DNA of 64,000 bases from Pseudisothecium myosuroides (Eukaryota > Streptophyta > Bryopsida > Hypnales > Lembophyllaceae), in the NCBI GenBank assembly GCA_951799445.1, contig OX637290.1:2482501-2546500 (forward strand), read 5' to 3'. Positions 37,207-48,743 of this stretch are shown here, in pieces; within the stretch, counting starts at the first letter, position 1, and each line of letters opens with the position of its first letter. The translations under genes were made by a program, and so were the position numbers. The notes beneath the pieces are model-generated. The model worked only from the letters and a program-made list of their open reading frames with translations. It made no database searches and was not told the DNA's origin.

Positions 37207-37754
37207 CACTGCAGCAGCGACCCCAAAACAGGCTAAAAATTGCTTGATTTTTACCTAAAAAAAAGATGTGCTAATTGTCCATAGTAGAAATGAAGGGTCC
37301 AAAATTTTTTTGAGCATAATCTTGTTCTTAGGCGGTTTTAGGATTGCCCAAGTCTCTATTCATCCACAAGGAAGGGAGCCAATCGTTGCGATTATTTCTT
37401 CATATGTTTGCCTAGCTGCGCCTCTGCTGTTGAGCTGGTAGCTGGACAGCTGCATCGGAGGGTGTAGGATTCGCACTTGGTGGCTGCATCAAAGGATGGA
37501 GATTAGCCTGGGCTAGGGTTTCCTAAAGTATTGCCACATTGCATCTCTCCGATCGTTGCTCAGACTGCTCAGTGTTCACAGCTTTTTGGCGCTCCTATTG
37601 GCTCACTTGGTTCTCTTTCTCGTCACTTTCAATTGAGTTTTTTGTTCTTGATTGATTATTTGCTACTTACTTTCCTCGGTTGTACATTTTTTTGGATTGC
37701 ACGATTGTGCTTTGGTTCTGCCGGTCTGCTTGTTTGGGGTGCAAGATTGTTGCG

Positions 37755-40700
37755 ATGGCTCCCCGGCTGAAGCTCCCAAAAAACTTTCATGTGGGCATGT
37801 TTGGATCAAGCCGCAACACAAGCGATTTAGGCAAGTACTTGCTTCCAAATGGTAATGCCGTGGTGAACAATGATCCCGATTGCGTAGAAGTGACTTCCTC
37901 CGGGGCAAGGTCATTCTTTAAAAGCAACCGTTGTTTCTTTGACGCTTGATTCTACCAGCGATGGTAATGGTCTTCCGCCGTCGAAGAAGGCCAAAACTGT
38001 CCGGAAGAGGACAAAGATTGCCGCCACTACTCGAGCCGCCATTACTACCCAAAGGTGGCAGGAGGTCTGGGCGTGTAAACTTGCCTGGGCCGAGGGGGAA
38101 TTCAATACCGATGGCGACATCATGGGCATTATTTGCCGCAGCTGCACCACGATTACAGGGCACCGGAAGGTGCTTGTTCCGAAAGTAGACAATCTCAAAA
38201 AGCACAAGGAAAAACGTGTCTGTTGGGAGGACGGCGTTCCCCTGCCTCACTTGAAAAAGGGTGATGTATTCCAGGCCCACAATTGCAAACACTTGCAGTT
38301 GGTGAAGCTGTGGGCCGTGCGCAAGCAGTCCACCACTGTGGCCGACCAACTCTTGGGTGGCTTGGACGGTGAGCTCAAATGAAAACAGATCCAATTCTCT
38401 ACCATGTTTCACATTCTTAGTCATGGCCGCCCAATGTGCGACTACGAGCGCCAGCAACACTTGCTGAAGCAATTGAAGGTAAGACATTTGCCCAAAAAAC
38501 ATTGGTCGGAGTTGACATGTTGGGAGATGAGTGAACATCTTCACGCCTCGGTTTTGGATGCATAAAAAGTTATTGTTCAATCTGCCTTTGTCATTTCCAT
38601 CTCTGCTGATAAAGTTACTGTAGTTCATAATACCTCCTGGCTAGGGATTCACGTGTATGCCATGGATCTCTGGGAGAGAGTTCCACATTTGCTACTCTTA
38701 GCTTGTGTTTTAGAGAGTGGAACTGCAAATCACTTGAGTGAGTTGATAATGCATGCGTTGATGAATGAAGGAAGCTTGACGTGTCATGAAACTGCTAGAA
38801 AATTAGTGTCATTTGGGGCTGACAGTGTGAGCACTTTCCAAAGGCCCCAGATAGGTGTTACTACGCAGATACGGGAGAAGTGGACTCTGTTCTTTATCAA
38901 GGCAAGCTGTGTGAGTCATCGGCTTAATCTAGTTGTCAAAACAATGTCCAAATTCCCACTCATCTCCAAGCTTGAGGGTCTCTTTCAGACCATGTATTCA
39001 TGCTTTTGCCGAAGCAATAAGCGTCATGCTGAATTGCAAAGGCTTGCTGATCTCATGGAAACTAAGGGGAACAAAATGGTAAAAAATGTTGAAACTAGGT
39101 GGATCTCTATAAAGAGCCCATCATCAAGGATTTTCTTTGAGTACCGCACGTTGTTGGTAAAAATGGGAGTCGACATGACTTCCGGATCTGGTACAAAGGC
39201 CCACGCGAGGGCTGCCGATAACTTTGACCTTTTGTCAAACATAGAGGTTTTGCTATCTTTGGCTTGCTTCATACTATTGGTGAACTCTGTGCATTGCTTG
39301 ATTAAGCTTTCACAATCCCGTGATATCTTCATTTGTGACTTTATCCAAGTAGTGAAGTTGTGTCAATATGAGCTTTCCCGCATGTTCCTTAGAGCATCTA
39401 GCGTGTATAGCAAAGTGGACTTTCCCTGCTATAGTGAACTAGTGGAGCTCAAGAGTTCCGAGATTCCTCTTATGTGGCAACCGCTTCCTGGAGACAGTGG
39501 TATTTGTCACTTGATTTTCAAATTTGAGCAGACTCATGTCTTCGCTTGATGCCACGATAAGCAAACTGGGCAGCATATTTTTGTGACAGTGGAAGAGTTC
39601 AATCGGGCGCAAAAGACCATTGAGCACCAATTCTCAGGTAACTTTTTTGCCTTTACTATTTCTGGTTCTGTATTTGCTTTATTTCTTGCTTTTTTTTAAT
39701 TTCTGCTTAAATTTGATTTCAAATTTTTTTGGCAGTTTTGATATTTTTTTTAATGATAACTTGATGTTTTTTTGAATAACTTTATGTGTTTCATAACTCC
39801 ATATGTTTGAATGATAACTTGTTATTTTTTTGAATAACTTGATATGTTTCATAACTCTATATGTTTGAATGAGAACTTGATATGTTTTCATATTTTTTTG
39901 AATGATGCTTTCATAGTCTTTTGATTTTAGTTTTCATAATTTCTTGAATGATAACCTCATGCTTAATTGGGAACTTGAATGACAATTGAAGAAGCTTGAA
40001 CACAATGTGCCAATGATAACTTGATAAGTAAATGCTTGGCTTACTTTTGTGTTTTATCTTGTGCAGAGATTGCTCAATCTCTCATTGATGAGCTGGATCG
40101 TAGGTTCTTACAGGAAGCCTTGCTTGATGCCTTTGGCATCATATATCCTTAGTATTGGCAGCAAGACGAGGCTGATCACAGTTTTGGGCATCACCTTGCG
40201 GTGCTCAAAGACTTTTTTTCCACGACCAAAGTTCTAAATAAGGGCTAGCCCTTGTGTAATGGGGAGGTGCTATATACTGTTCATGAAATGCTTTCGGCCT
40301 CTGTTCTGGATAATCAGCATGACCTTTTCAAAGTGATGATGAAGTCCAATGCACAAGAGGCGTGTGGCCGCCATTCAACGTCAACCCCGTCATAAAGTTG
40401 TGGCAAAAACTGTCCCAAAATTGGCATTTGTGTAAGTTTATTTTTGAATACTTTAAGGTGGCTGAAATTGGCTGCCACCTTAAAGTACCTTGTTTTTGGT
40501 TTGGTGGAAGATGAGAGATGCTTTTCTAATCTCAAGTTCCTTAAATCCTGCCAAAGAAATAGATTAGGAAAACACTTGCCCCTTGTTGTGTGTATGTTTG
40601 GCTAGAAATACTTTTCACTTGAGAGTTTTCCTTACAAGGAAGCCATAGAATCTTGGAAAGGTGCGATAAAGGTCAGTCGGCAAGGGGACGCGCTTAAAGT

Positions 40701-40761
40701 AGATCTTGACTATGTGGAACCAATATCCTCAATTCTTGACCAAAAAAGAATTTTGCCTTAG
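37755..40761 (+). pseudogene. hAT-like transposase relic with BED-type zinc finger and a 429-bp intron
   Basis: MAPRLKLPKNFHVGMFG opens at 37,755, then a frameshift near 37,915 leads into one frame kept to 40,761. Domains: a BED-like finger at 38,050-38,230 (CRSC then HKEKRVC); a transposase core with FGADSV (about 38,812), CVSHRLNLVVK and TRWIS (about 39,094), as in hAT superfamily proteins; and a C-terminal dimerisation-like part GLVEDERCFSNLKFLKS (about 40,500). Stops at 38,380 (TGA), 38,563 (TAA), 39,547 (TGA), 40,150, 40,246 and 40,603 (TAG), plus a small frameshift near 40,470, make it dead. Two of these TAGs align with Gln in the sister copy at 62.7-64.0 kb. An intron at 39,638-40,066 is absent from the sister. 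No hAT terminal repeats were found. Confidence 0.7.
39638..40066 (+). other. Intron in the hAT-like relic, rich in tandem repeats
   Basis: TCTCAG|GTAACT starts it and TTGTGCAG|AGATTG ends it. The exons join to HQFSEIAQSLIDELD, collinear with uninterrupted text in the sister copy. Its length of 429 bp is a multiple of three. Inside, about four units of a roughly 55-bp repeat (AATGATAACTTGATATGTTT) run from 39,740 to 39,900. Confidence 0.65.
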
Positions 40762-41736
40762 TTTTCATGAGGTTAGACTGGCCTTGCAATTCAAATTTTC
40801 CTTCACTGAGGCCTTAGCGGATCGTGTTGCTTGCGATAGTGATGGGACAAAGTTCTGATATGGGCGTGGACGTGTGGTGGTTTCATTGGCAACATTGGTG
40901 ACTGATTTTACTGGCAACAGTGCTTTCCAGCTGTGGTGGGAGAGAAGGACTTCCAGACACTTCTTTGAGACTTTTTCTACTATCCCTTTAATGTTGTGCA
41001 GAACACTAAAACTGCACTTGGGCAATCTAGAAGGGTTCAACTCTCTAGTTAGTGACATCTATGTTCAAAATTTGTAACTTAGATTATGGAAATGCAAGCA
41101 TGTAACAATTCTATTTGAAATTGTAAGACAATGTCAAATTCTATACATTCCAAAATTTGCTATTATACAAATGGTTGTCTTTGCACTTAGCAATTGTATG
41201 CATAAAAGCTGTCAAGAAGTAGTTTTATAAATGCATTGAATTGTCCAACATGTCGCAAGTTGTGCTATACCACCCCAAAAAAAAAATTCACAATTCTACA
41301 TTTTGAATTGCAATTTCTCTCCCTTATTCACTACTAGAAAAGGGGGCCCTAATCAACAGAAAATCAATGCACTTACGTTGATTACAACAAAAAAAATTGA
41401 GCTCTGTTGATTTGGTTGTCCTCCAAACATCAATCAACATGACTTGGTTGATTTGAACAAAAAAAAAATTTGCTCAGTTGATTCAGCAATCCTCTCAACA
41501 TCATTTTCATTTTTCCACATATTGTAATAGTAAGATAGGGTCGGCCAAAAATAATTATTTAAAAGTATGCCAAAAAATAAATAAAATGAATAAGAAAAAA
41601 TGTCAAATTCAACAAAAAAATAAATAATCAAAATTTTGTAAAAAATAAAAATGTCCAATATTAGCGGAAAAGTCCAAAATAAAGTCCAATGACCATCTAA
41701 AATCAAGATATTCTATATGGCAAGGTGATGGACTTA

Positions 41737-42503
41737 TGGTGACTTCCAAAAATAATTGGCTATTATATAAATTGTTTTAATAAACTAAAAAATTGAAAAT
41801 ATTAAGAGAAATTTTGACATGTTGTATAAAAGGTATTCTACCTTTATATACAATTTCACTTCGAATGGATTATATTTAGACTTATTATTATTTGAATGAA
41901 ATTTTTATGGAAAAATAATTTTTTTGTGAAAAGTCAAAATGTCTCATTTCTTTTTATAGGAAGAATGTGCATCTTGACTAGAATCACATACTACAAGATC
42001 CACGAATATTGGATTTTTATTGATTGATATCTTATTGATTAAAATTTGACTTTTTAATTTTTCACTCCATAAATTGCAAATATGTTTTTGATATACATAG
42101 TTATTTGAAGTTATTTTGAATTTTTATTGTATTTTTTTGCAATCTATGGAATGAAAAATAAAAAAGTAAAAATTTTGAGGTCAAATTCTAATCAATAAGA
42201 TTTCAATCCATAAAATTCAATCAATAAAAATTTAAAATTCATGGAACTTATAATATGTAATTCTAGTGAAGATGTATATTCATCCTATAAAAAGAAATGA
42301 GACATTTTCACTTTTCACAAAAAAATTATTTTTACATAAAAACTTCATTCAAATAATAATAGGTCTAAATATAATCCATTCTAAGTGAAATTGTAGAATC
42401 CCTTTTGTACAACAATATTCCCAATTTTCACTTCACAATTTTAGTTTCTCAATTTATGAGAGCAATTTATATAGTGGCCCCAACTACTACTAGGAGTCAC
42501 CAT
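41737..42503. repeat. 767-bp palindrome inside the CACTA element
   Basis: Arms of about 350 bp converge near 42,115. Pairs include TGGTGACTTCC with GGAGTCACCA, and AAAATGTCTCATTTCTTTTTA with its reverse complement at about 42,289. Either a nested foldback element or an inverted duplication of CACTA interior. Confidence 0.7.
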
Positions 42504-42579
42504 TTTTCATTGACATTTAGGAAAAATGATAGTCGAGAGGTTGTTTTTACAATGAAATCCATTGTTCATCATGAATTAT

Positions 42580-43120
42580 CAAAGAATATGGGATAATTTG
42601 AAGATGAGAGCTTGACCGCTCATTGTCAAAATGTAGGAATTGTGTACAAAGTAGAATTTCAAACCTCATTTTGGCATAGTAGAATATCTTTTTTCAAAGC
42701 ACTTTGAACTAAAAAAAAGTTGTGAAATCAAGTCAAATTTCATCTCCAAAAAACCGTTTGATGTTTCAAGCCTCCAATCAAAAGTTATGGACAAATTTCA
42801 AAGTGGGTGTTTGAAATTGTCAAAAAAAATGTCCCTTCCAACCCCTCTCTCAAATTTGTCCATAACTTTTAATTGGAGGCTTCAAATCTGAAACGGATTT
42901 TTGGAGATGAAATTTAGATTCATTTTCTACAATAACTTAGTCCAAAGTTTTTTGAAAAAAATAATTCTACAATGCCTAAATGAGGTCTGAAATTCTACTA
43001 AAACTACAATTCCTTTTTTTGACTTAAGTATGAGCGGTTGAGCTTCAACTATTCCTCACTCTTTACAAATCCCATATGGGTTGTCCTACCTCCTACCACC
43101 TCACTTGTATAAAGGCCTTG
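42580..43120. mobile_element. Palindromic foldback element, family 4, copy 2, nested in CACTA
   Basis: Arms meet near 42,835. AATTTCATCTCCAAAAAACCG faces CGGATTTTTGGAGATGAAATT. It is clearly related to the palindrome at 29,920-30,510, which lies outside any CACTA ends, so it is an independent family that entered this element. Confidence 0.7.
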
Positions 43121-43620
43121 TCTTCCCCTCTCTTCAAACACCAAGGTAAGCTACATTCAAAGTTAAATTGGAATATATGTTGGAATTATTTGGAATGTAG
43201 TGGTGAATTTTGGCATTCAAAGCTCTATAGTAGTATATACTTATTTAATTAATTTGAATATAATGTTGGATTTTTTAAAGTTAAATTTTAAATTTAAGAA
43301 TTTAATTTGGAAACTTTAATTAATTATTTAATATCAATTTGTTGATTGCTGAAGTGGCAATTAATCCGTTTGGCCGTTTCTACTGACGTGGCAGTCTTGC
43401 CTGCGTGGCAAGTTCAACCTATGTGGCAGCTTACGTGGAAAATTATTCAATAATAATAATAATTTTTTCACTGTGACCGAATCAAGATATAAAATCAACA
43501 TAGAAGTGTTGATTTTTGTCCGAATCAAAATGTGATAATCCACTGTCCAAAATAACATATATTTTTTGATTTTCTTGTTGAATCGGACAATAAATTTTCT
43601 AGTAGTGATTCCACCAATGG

Positions 43621-44179
43621 AAATAGGGTTCATAGAAATAGCTCCCACATAGGGCACGGTTATAGCCTCTAGTAGAAACACAACGAATAGGTTCTGAGAT
43701 CGCTGCTCTGCAAAGATACCCACAAATTTTGAGGCTCAGCCATCAATCACTGCGGTTGTAAGGAATCACAAAGTATCCCTAGCCGCAAAAAAGTAAAAAA
43801 AGTGTCATTCTTCCATTGAGATTTGCACAAAATTGCAGGTATCCAAACGGTGGAAATCCAATCAAACAAAACCTCCACCCTCGCTGGAAAGGCATCCACC
43901 AATCTGTACGGTGAAGTTGGCCAATTCCACCCCGATCTCACACTACAGGACAATTTCTTCCCGAATCCTCCAAAACCAAGTTTGCAGTGCATTCGAGCAT
44001 GGGCGGTGAAGGATTAAATAACAATCTAAGTTGCAATTTGCAGTACATCTTCTTTTTCCCAACATAAATAAAACAAAATTCCATTGCAAGAAATAAAATG
44101 CAAATCGCTAGCCACCTGTGGCCTGGTTGGGCCAGAAGAAACAGTTAGTGGAACTTCTGAAATTGGGATATTGGTGAGA
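43621..44179. other. Intergenic, no recognisable feature
   Basis: Overlapping frames of about 65-80 codons on both strands, with no family resemblance. Confidence 0.35.
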
Positions 44180-44897
44180 AGGTGATTGCAAAAAACAACT
44201 ACTGATTTTGTTGCGTTTTATGGTACTCATGCATTTTTATTTTTTTTAAATACTCTAAAATTTAAAAAACATTTTTCAAATCTTTTTTAAAATATAGACA
44301 ATGTATACACCTATAAAATGAGGGTAACTGCTGAAGGAAAATCATAGAAAAATTCTCTAAGAAGGACAATTAGAAAAGTACCAAATCTCAAGAAAATACA
44401 TACTTCAATGTTTTAATTAGGAAAAAATAGGAAAAAAATAAACGAAGAAAACAAAAATTGGCCATCTGTAACAACTTTATGGAGATGGTCATTCACCAAA
44501 AAAAATAAAATTTGACATGTTTCAAAATGCAAGTAGAAAAAAGCTCACTTTGAGGTCTTCTATACAACATATTATTGACTATTTTTAGAAACCCTTTGAG
44601 TAGTAGCAAAAAGTATCCTACAAACCATTTCCACTAAATTTAAGCTCCAAATTCATTTCTTTGGGTACCACTTTGTAAAAAACAAAATTGGCAAGTGGTA
44701 CATAAAATTGGGGGCTATTTTTGGACAATAAAACATGTTTAAAAATTCCAAAAATTATACAAGGGGTATAATAGTCATGACAACCTTGCCTATGAATTTT
44801 GAGTCATTTGGAGCCAAAATGCAAAAGTTATGACCAGAAAAATAATTAGCATGCAAGGTGTGATACAAAATAGGACAAATGTTTCTTGCAATCACCC
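44180..44897. mobile_element. Terminal-inverted-repeat MITE, GGGTGATTGCAAG family, copy E
   Basis: Left end AGGTGATTGCAAAAAACAAC and right end AAATGTTTCTTGCAATCACCC; interior almost collinear with copy D. Its right half is the same unit that makes both arms of palindrome B. Confidence 0.75.
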
Positions 44898-44996
44898 AAG
44901 AGCAGCCAAGATTTTGCTCATGGCGTAGAACAAACCAAATGAGGAAAATTTGTTGGCTGCTCACTTTGCAAAAGCAAGACACTGAATCTTCCATTT

Positions 44997-45229
44997 AAAG
45001 TGGGATCAATAGGGTGAATTTTGTGTACTCCATGGTAAATGTAAAAAAAAAAAAAAAAATTTAAAAAAACTATTTTGTGCCATGTTCATTCTACATTCTT
45101 CACCTCTCCATGCTAATTTGGGTTCTGTGATTGCAAATATGAATTCAAAATTTTCAAATTTTCATGCGTGGCAAATAAAAGATTTGTGTGCTTCCCCCGG
45201 GGATAAATGCACCCTATTGATCCCACTTT
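44997..45229. mobile_element. 233-bp foldback element sharing a core with 36.9-37.2 kb
   Basis: Perfect 20-bp ends: AAAGTGGGATCAATAGGGTG at 44,997-45,016 and its reverse complement at 45,210-45,229. The interior (45,040-45,205) matches the core of the element at 36,912-37,206. Confidence 0.7.
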
Positions 45230-45279
45230 GCGGAACAAGTTTAGCATCTTGCCAGCTGTTGGTGCTCGGACTAGGCTCC

Positions 45280-45700
45280 AAGCCGCCATACACAGGGTCG
45301 CTTGGACGGAATAATGAGTTGGAAACGTCCACATTTATTTCCCCCATGCGATCCTGCTGCTGCTATTCTTGTACTAGAGAATGGACTGCATGCTGCGGAT
45401 TCTGTAGCAGCAAGCGGCACTGGGCGAGCCCGGAGGGCGAGACCTGTGACCACGCGTTGTTGCAGAATCCACAGCATGCAGCCCGTTCCCTAGCGTTAAG
45501 AGTTGGGCGTTCCCCCTTGCGTTCCCCGTGCAAATGGCAGAATCGGCCAGGGCGGAAGATTCGGTAACAGAATCGGCAGCGCCTCTCCTGCTGTGCATTC
45601 GGCCTCCCAATTTGGCCAGCGAACCTCCCCAATCAGCAAGCCCGACTCTTAACGCAAAGTAGTAGGATTTTGCTGCTGGTGGTTCCCAGATTGTTGTTGC
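45280..45700. repeat. GC-rich island with two nested inverted repeats
   Basis: GACTGCATGCTGCGGATTCTG (about 45,383) faces CAGAATCCACAGCATGCAGCC (about 45,463), and GCGTTAAGAGTTGGG (about 45,493) faces CCCGACTCTTAACGC (about 45,641). The segment is strikingly G+C- and CpG-rich against an A+T-rich background and ends in a TTGTTGCTGTTGCTGCTG run. Frames on both strands overlap and none is recognised. Confidence 0.55.
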
Positions 45701-46267
45701 TGTTGCTGCTGAATTTTTGCAAGTTGCTTCATTTGCTTAAGACAAGCAACCAACGACACAACCAATCTCAGCATTCATGTAAATCATGGACCATACTGCC
45801 CGCTTACTAGTATTGACATAACCACACCGGTACCCATCCATATGCAAGTGCCACCAAATTATTAAACTCGTGGGTTTTTCTCTTACTTCCCATAACCTTG
45901 ACAATTTAGTCTACTTCCACCTGCTTGTACGTCACAAACTCTATTAACAGTCCCCTCTGTGACCATTTTGAGCACGGTGCCGCCACATAAATCACACCAT
46001 TCAATCTCATGACTATGCACACAAATCTCAGAGTCAAAAAGCTTCATCATGCAATGGTTCGTTCCATATGTTCTAAAAATTTAATTTTTTTTAAATTCAT
46101 CATATGCTCCGTTTGTGCCTGGTCTTGAGGTCATGGTCTGATACAAGACTCAGGATAAGGTGATATTGCATATTTTTGTGACATTTGTACCCAAAAAAAG
46201 GCCCTTTATGGCTACAGTGACAAGCTTGAATTATGGCCTTGTTGCATTATTATGCCATATAGTGTGG

Positions 46268-47486
46268 TTAAGGGCCAAAAAATTTAATATTATTTATTTT
46301 TCTTTATCTAACCACAAAATCTTGCACTAAACGATTATAAAAATGTGTTGAAGAAATTTTAGAAACATTGACAACGCAGATTGCAAAATATTTGCATTTA
46401 AAGTGAAGAAAACAAATTTTTTGCACCAAGTTGTTCAACTAAATCTTTTGGCCTTTGAATATTTTCAACTTAAAATGTTTGCACTGTTGAGTTTGAGGTT
46501 AAACTTTTATATGTTGAAGAATTGAATTAAGAGTGAGGAAAAAAATTAAAAAAACATGCACTTGATTTTCATCTTAAGAAGATTGTTAAGTAAAACTAAA
46601 TTGAATGAAAAACTAAATTGTTAGTAGCTTTAGGATGGACTCCAAACACAATAATTCCAACAATGAGATTGTTCTAGCAAGAAACCTTAAACCAGCCTAA
46701 CAATTGTAATTTGAAATTTTAAAAAATTGCATTCAAAAATGAATTCTATAAGTAATTTTTTCAAGAAGATGTCTGGATTGTCCAAAAAATAGGATTATCT
46801 ATAACTTTTTCACCATTATTCTAAACAAAATGAATCAAAGCTTCACATGTACATCACAAAGTTTAGACCCTACGATTTGGCAGCAATTATCGTGCGGTTA
46901 TTGTTGTTTCATGGGTTCGTACCATAATCGCATTGACTCAGTGTATTTTTACGCACTGAATCAGTGCGAAAACAATGAATATCAATAGCGTACGGTTTAT
47001 GTACTTTAACTATACAATTGTTGTGTCAAAACTGCACAACAATCATATAGTTAAAGTACATAAACTGTACGCCATTGATATTCAGTGTTTTCGCACTGAT
47101 TCAGTGCGTAAAAATACACTGAGTTAGTGCAATAATGGTACGAATCCATGAAACAACAATAACCACACGATAATTGTTGCCAAATCGTAGGGTCTAAACT
47201 TTGTGATGTAGACAAAAATTTATCTTTGAGAGAAAAATTGTAAATAAAAAAATTCAATTTTTTGTGATTTTTTGGGTGGTACCCCTTGAACTTCTTTTTT
47301 GAACTTAGAAAGGTATAACTTTTGCTTCCAAGTACCAATTAAACTAAAATTTATATTCCTAGAAAGGTAATGTAATTTCTTGTCTTCAAAAAAACTTTTA
47401 GAAAATCATGTCAAAAATTGAGGTTATACAAGCCTACCCAACATCCCAAAAGTCCCCTATAGAACCTTTGGAACTTTAGGGGGTAA
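46268..47486 (+). mobile_element. piggyBac-like miniature element (TTAA family 1), copy P6, interrupted and decayed
   Basis: The interior from about 46,300 follows P3 and P4 (AACCACAAAATCTTGCACTAA, GAGATTGTTCTAGCAAGAAA, AATGAATCAAAGCTT), and the right end is GGAACTTTAGGGGGTAA. The left end is degenerate (TTAAGGGCC). A 357-bp palindromic element sits inside at 46,852-47,208. Confidence 0.6.
46852..47208. mobile_element. Near-perfect foldback element with TA target duplication, nested in P6
   Basis: Starts CATCACAAAGTTTAGACCC and ends GGGTCTAAACTTTGTGATG. Arms of about 165 bp are almost identical around a short loop near 47,030. TA flanks both sides. Removing it restores text like that of P5 read in reverse (ATGTAGACAAAAAT), which gives an inferred empty site. 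TA duplication suggests a Tc1/mariner-type mobiliser. Confidence 0.8.
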
Positions 47487-47819
47487 AAATGCTTGATCTT
47501 CTAATATGCTCTTTTTGATTAAGTATTGGTCTTAACTCCCTCATTTTTTAGTTAGTAGTGATAGTCCTTCAAGGGCTAATCAAGAACCCGTGGGACAATA
47601 AGCACCATTTATATAAGCTTTGCATGTTTTTCAAATCAAATGACTTTAGAATTCATTTTTATGTCCATGGTCATAGGTGATCTTAAACCGGTCAAGTTTG
47701 TAGACTCACATATACACAAGCTTCATTTATGGACCAATACTAGGTGCATTTTTTATTTCTTAAAAGTCATCCATTAGCTACTTTTTGGTCACAGAGTCTT
47801 TCTAGGGTTAACTTTGGAG

Positions 47820-48743
47820 CTAACCCTTAAAGGACCGTTTGTTACCTCAAGGGACAATTTGGGTCTGACCATCCGGGTAGGTTCCTATTGACTCAATTTG
47901 TACTGAATGTTTTTGAAACTTTTTGAGGACCTGCAATTTTGCAAAAGCTTTGTGGATATATAAATTTTATTTCAATTGGTGCTCGAGTCCAAAAATTATG
48001 GCACAATAAGCCAAAAACAAATGTCAGCAGGCAGCACAAAAAAAACACAAAAAGCCAAAATATTTTTTTTTCTAAAATATTATATTTTTTTTTTACTTAT
48101 AAAGCTTTGTTTCAATTTTTTTGGACTAGAAATGAGAAAATTATGGACAATCTTAGTTTTTTGGGCAAACTAAGCATCTTCTTGAAAAAATAACTTACAA
48201 AATTCATCCTTGAATTGAATTCATATAATTTTTCAAAACAAATTGTTAGACGTGGTTACGTTTGCTTCCTAGAACAATCTTACCATTGGAATTATTATGT
48301 TTCAATTCCATCACTTAAAGATATCAATGGTTTAGTTTTTTCTTCAATCTTGAACCTACTCCTACTTAATAATTTTTTAATGAGTGAAAAATAAGCGTTT
48401 CTACTTGAATTTTTTTTCTAGATTTTCAACTCAACTACTCAACATAAAAAATTAGAAAATCAATAGAACAAAAAATTTACGTTAAGAAGATTCAAAATAA
48501 AAAAATCTAGTCAAGCAAGGTGCAAAAAAATTGGTTTTTTTTTCACTTTAGATGCAAATATCTTGCAATCTACGTCGTCAAAGTTTCTTCCATACATTCT
48601 TATACAATTATACTAGTCTTGTATAGTATCCCATGGTCATATATGCAAAAACACAATTTTTAGAGTTTATTGCTCTTTGCAATAGAAATGGCAATTTTGA
48701 ACAATTTTTGATGGAAAAAAGGCATCAGGACTTTAGGAGTTAA
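47820..48743 (-). mobile_element. piggyBac-like miniature element (TTAA family 1), copy P2
   Basis: Left CTAACCCTTAAAGGACCG, right GGACTTTAGGAGTTAA, one base away from TTAA on the left. Same orientation as P1 and P5. No coding capacity. Confidence 0.75.

Larger units (their letters stand above)
41330..43607. mobile_element. Non-autonomous CACTA (EnSpm-type) transposon
   Basis: Begins CACTACTAGAAAA and ends TTTTCTAGTAGTG, with ATT on both outer sides (41,327-41,329 and 43,608-43,610), the 3-bp duplication typical of CACTA elements. Subterminal repeats of GTTGATT/AATCAAC are clustered at 41,355-41,485 and 43,485-43,590, as expected for transposase-binding arrays. At 2,278 bp it encodes no transposase and contains two large palindromes. 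Confidence 0.9.

Noticed and set aside
37663..38628. Long minus-strand frames of up to 236 codons across the BED finger region
   Set aside because: They are antisense to the recognised BED-type finger, have no recognisable motif and disappear beyond it.
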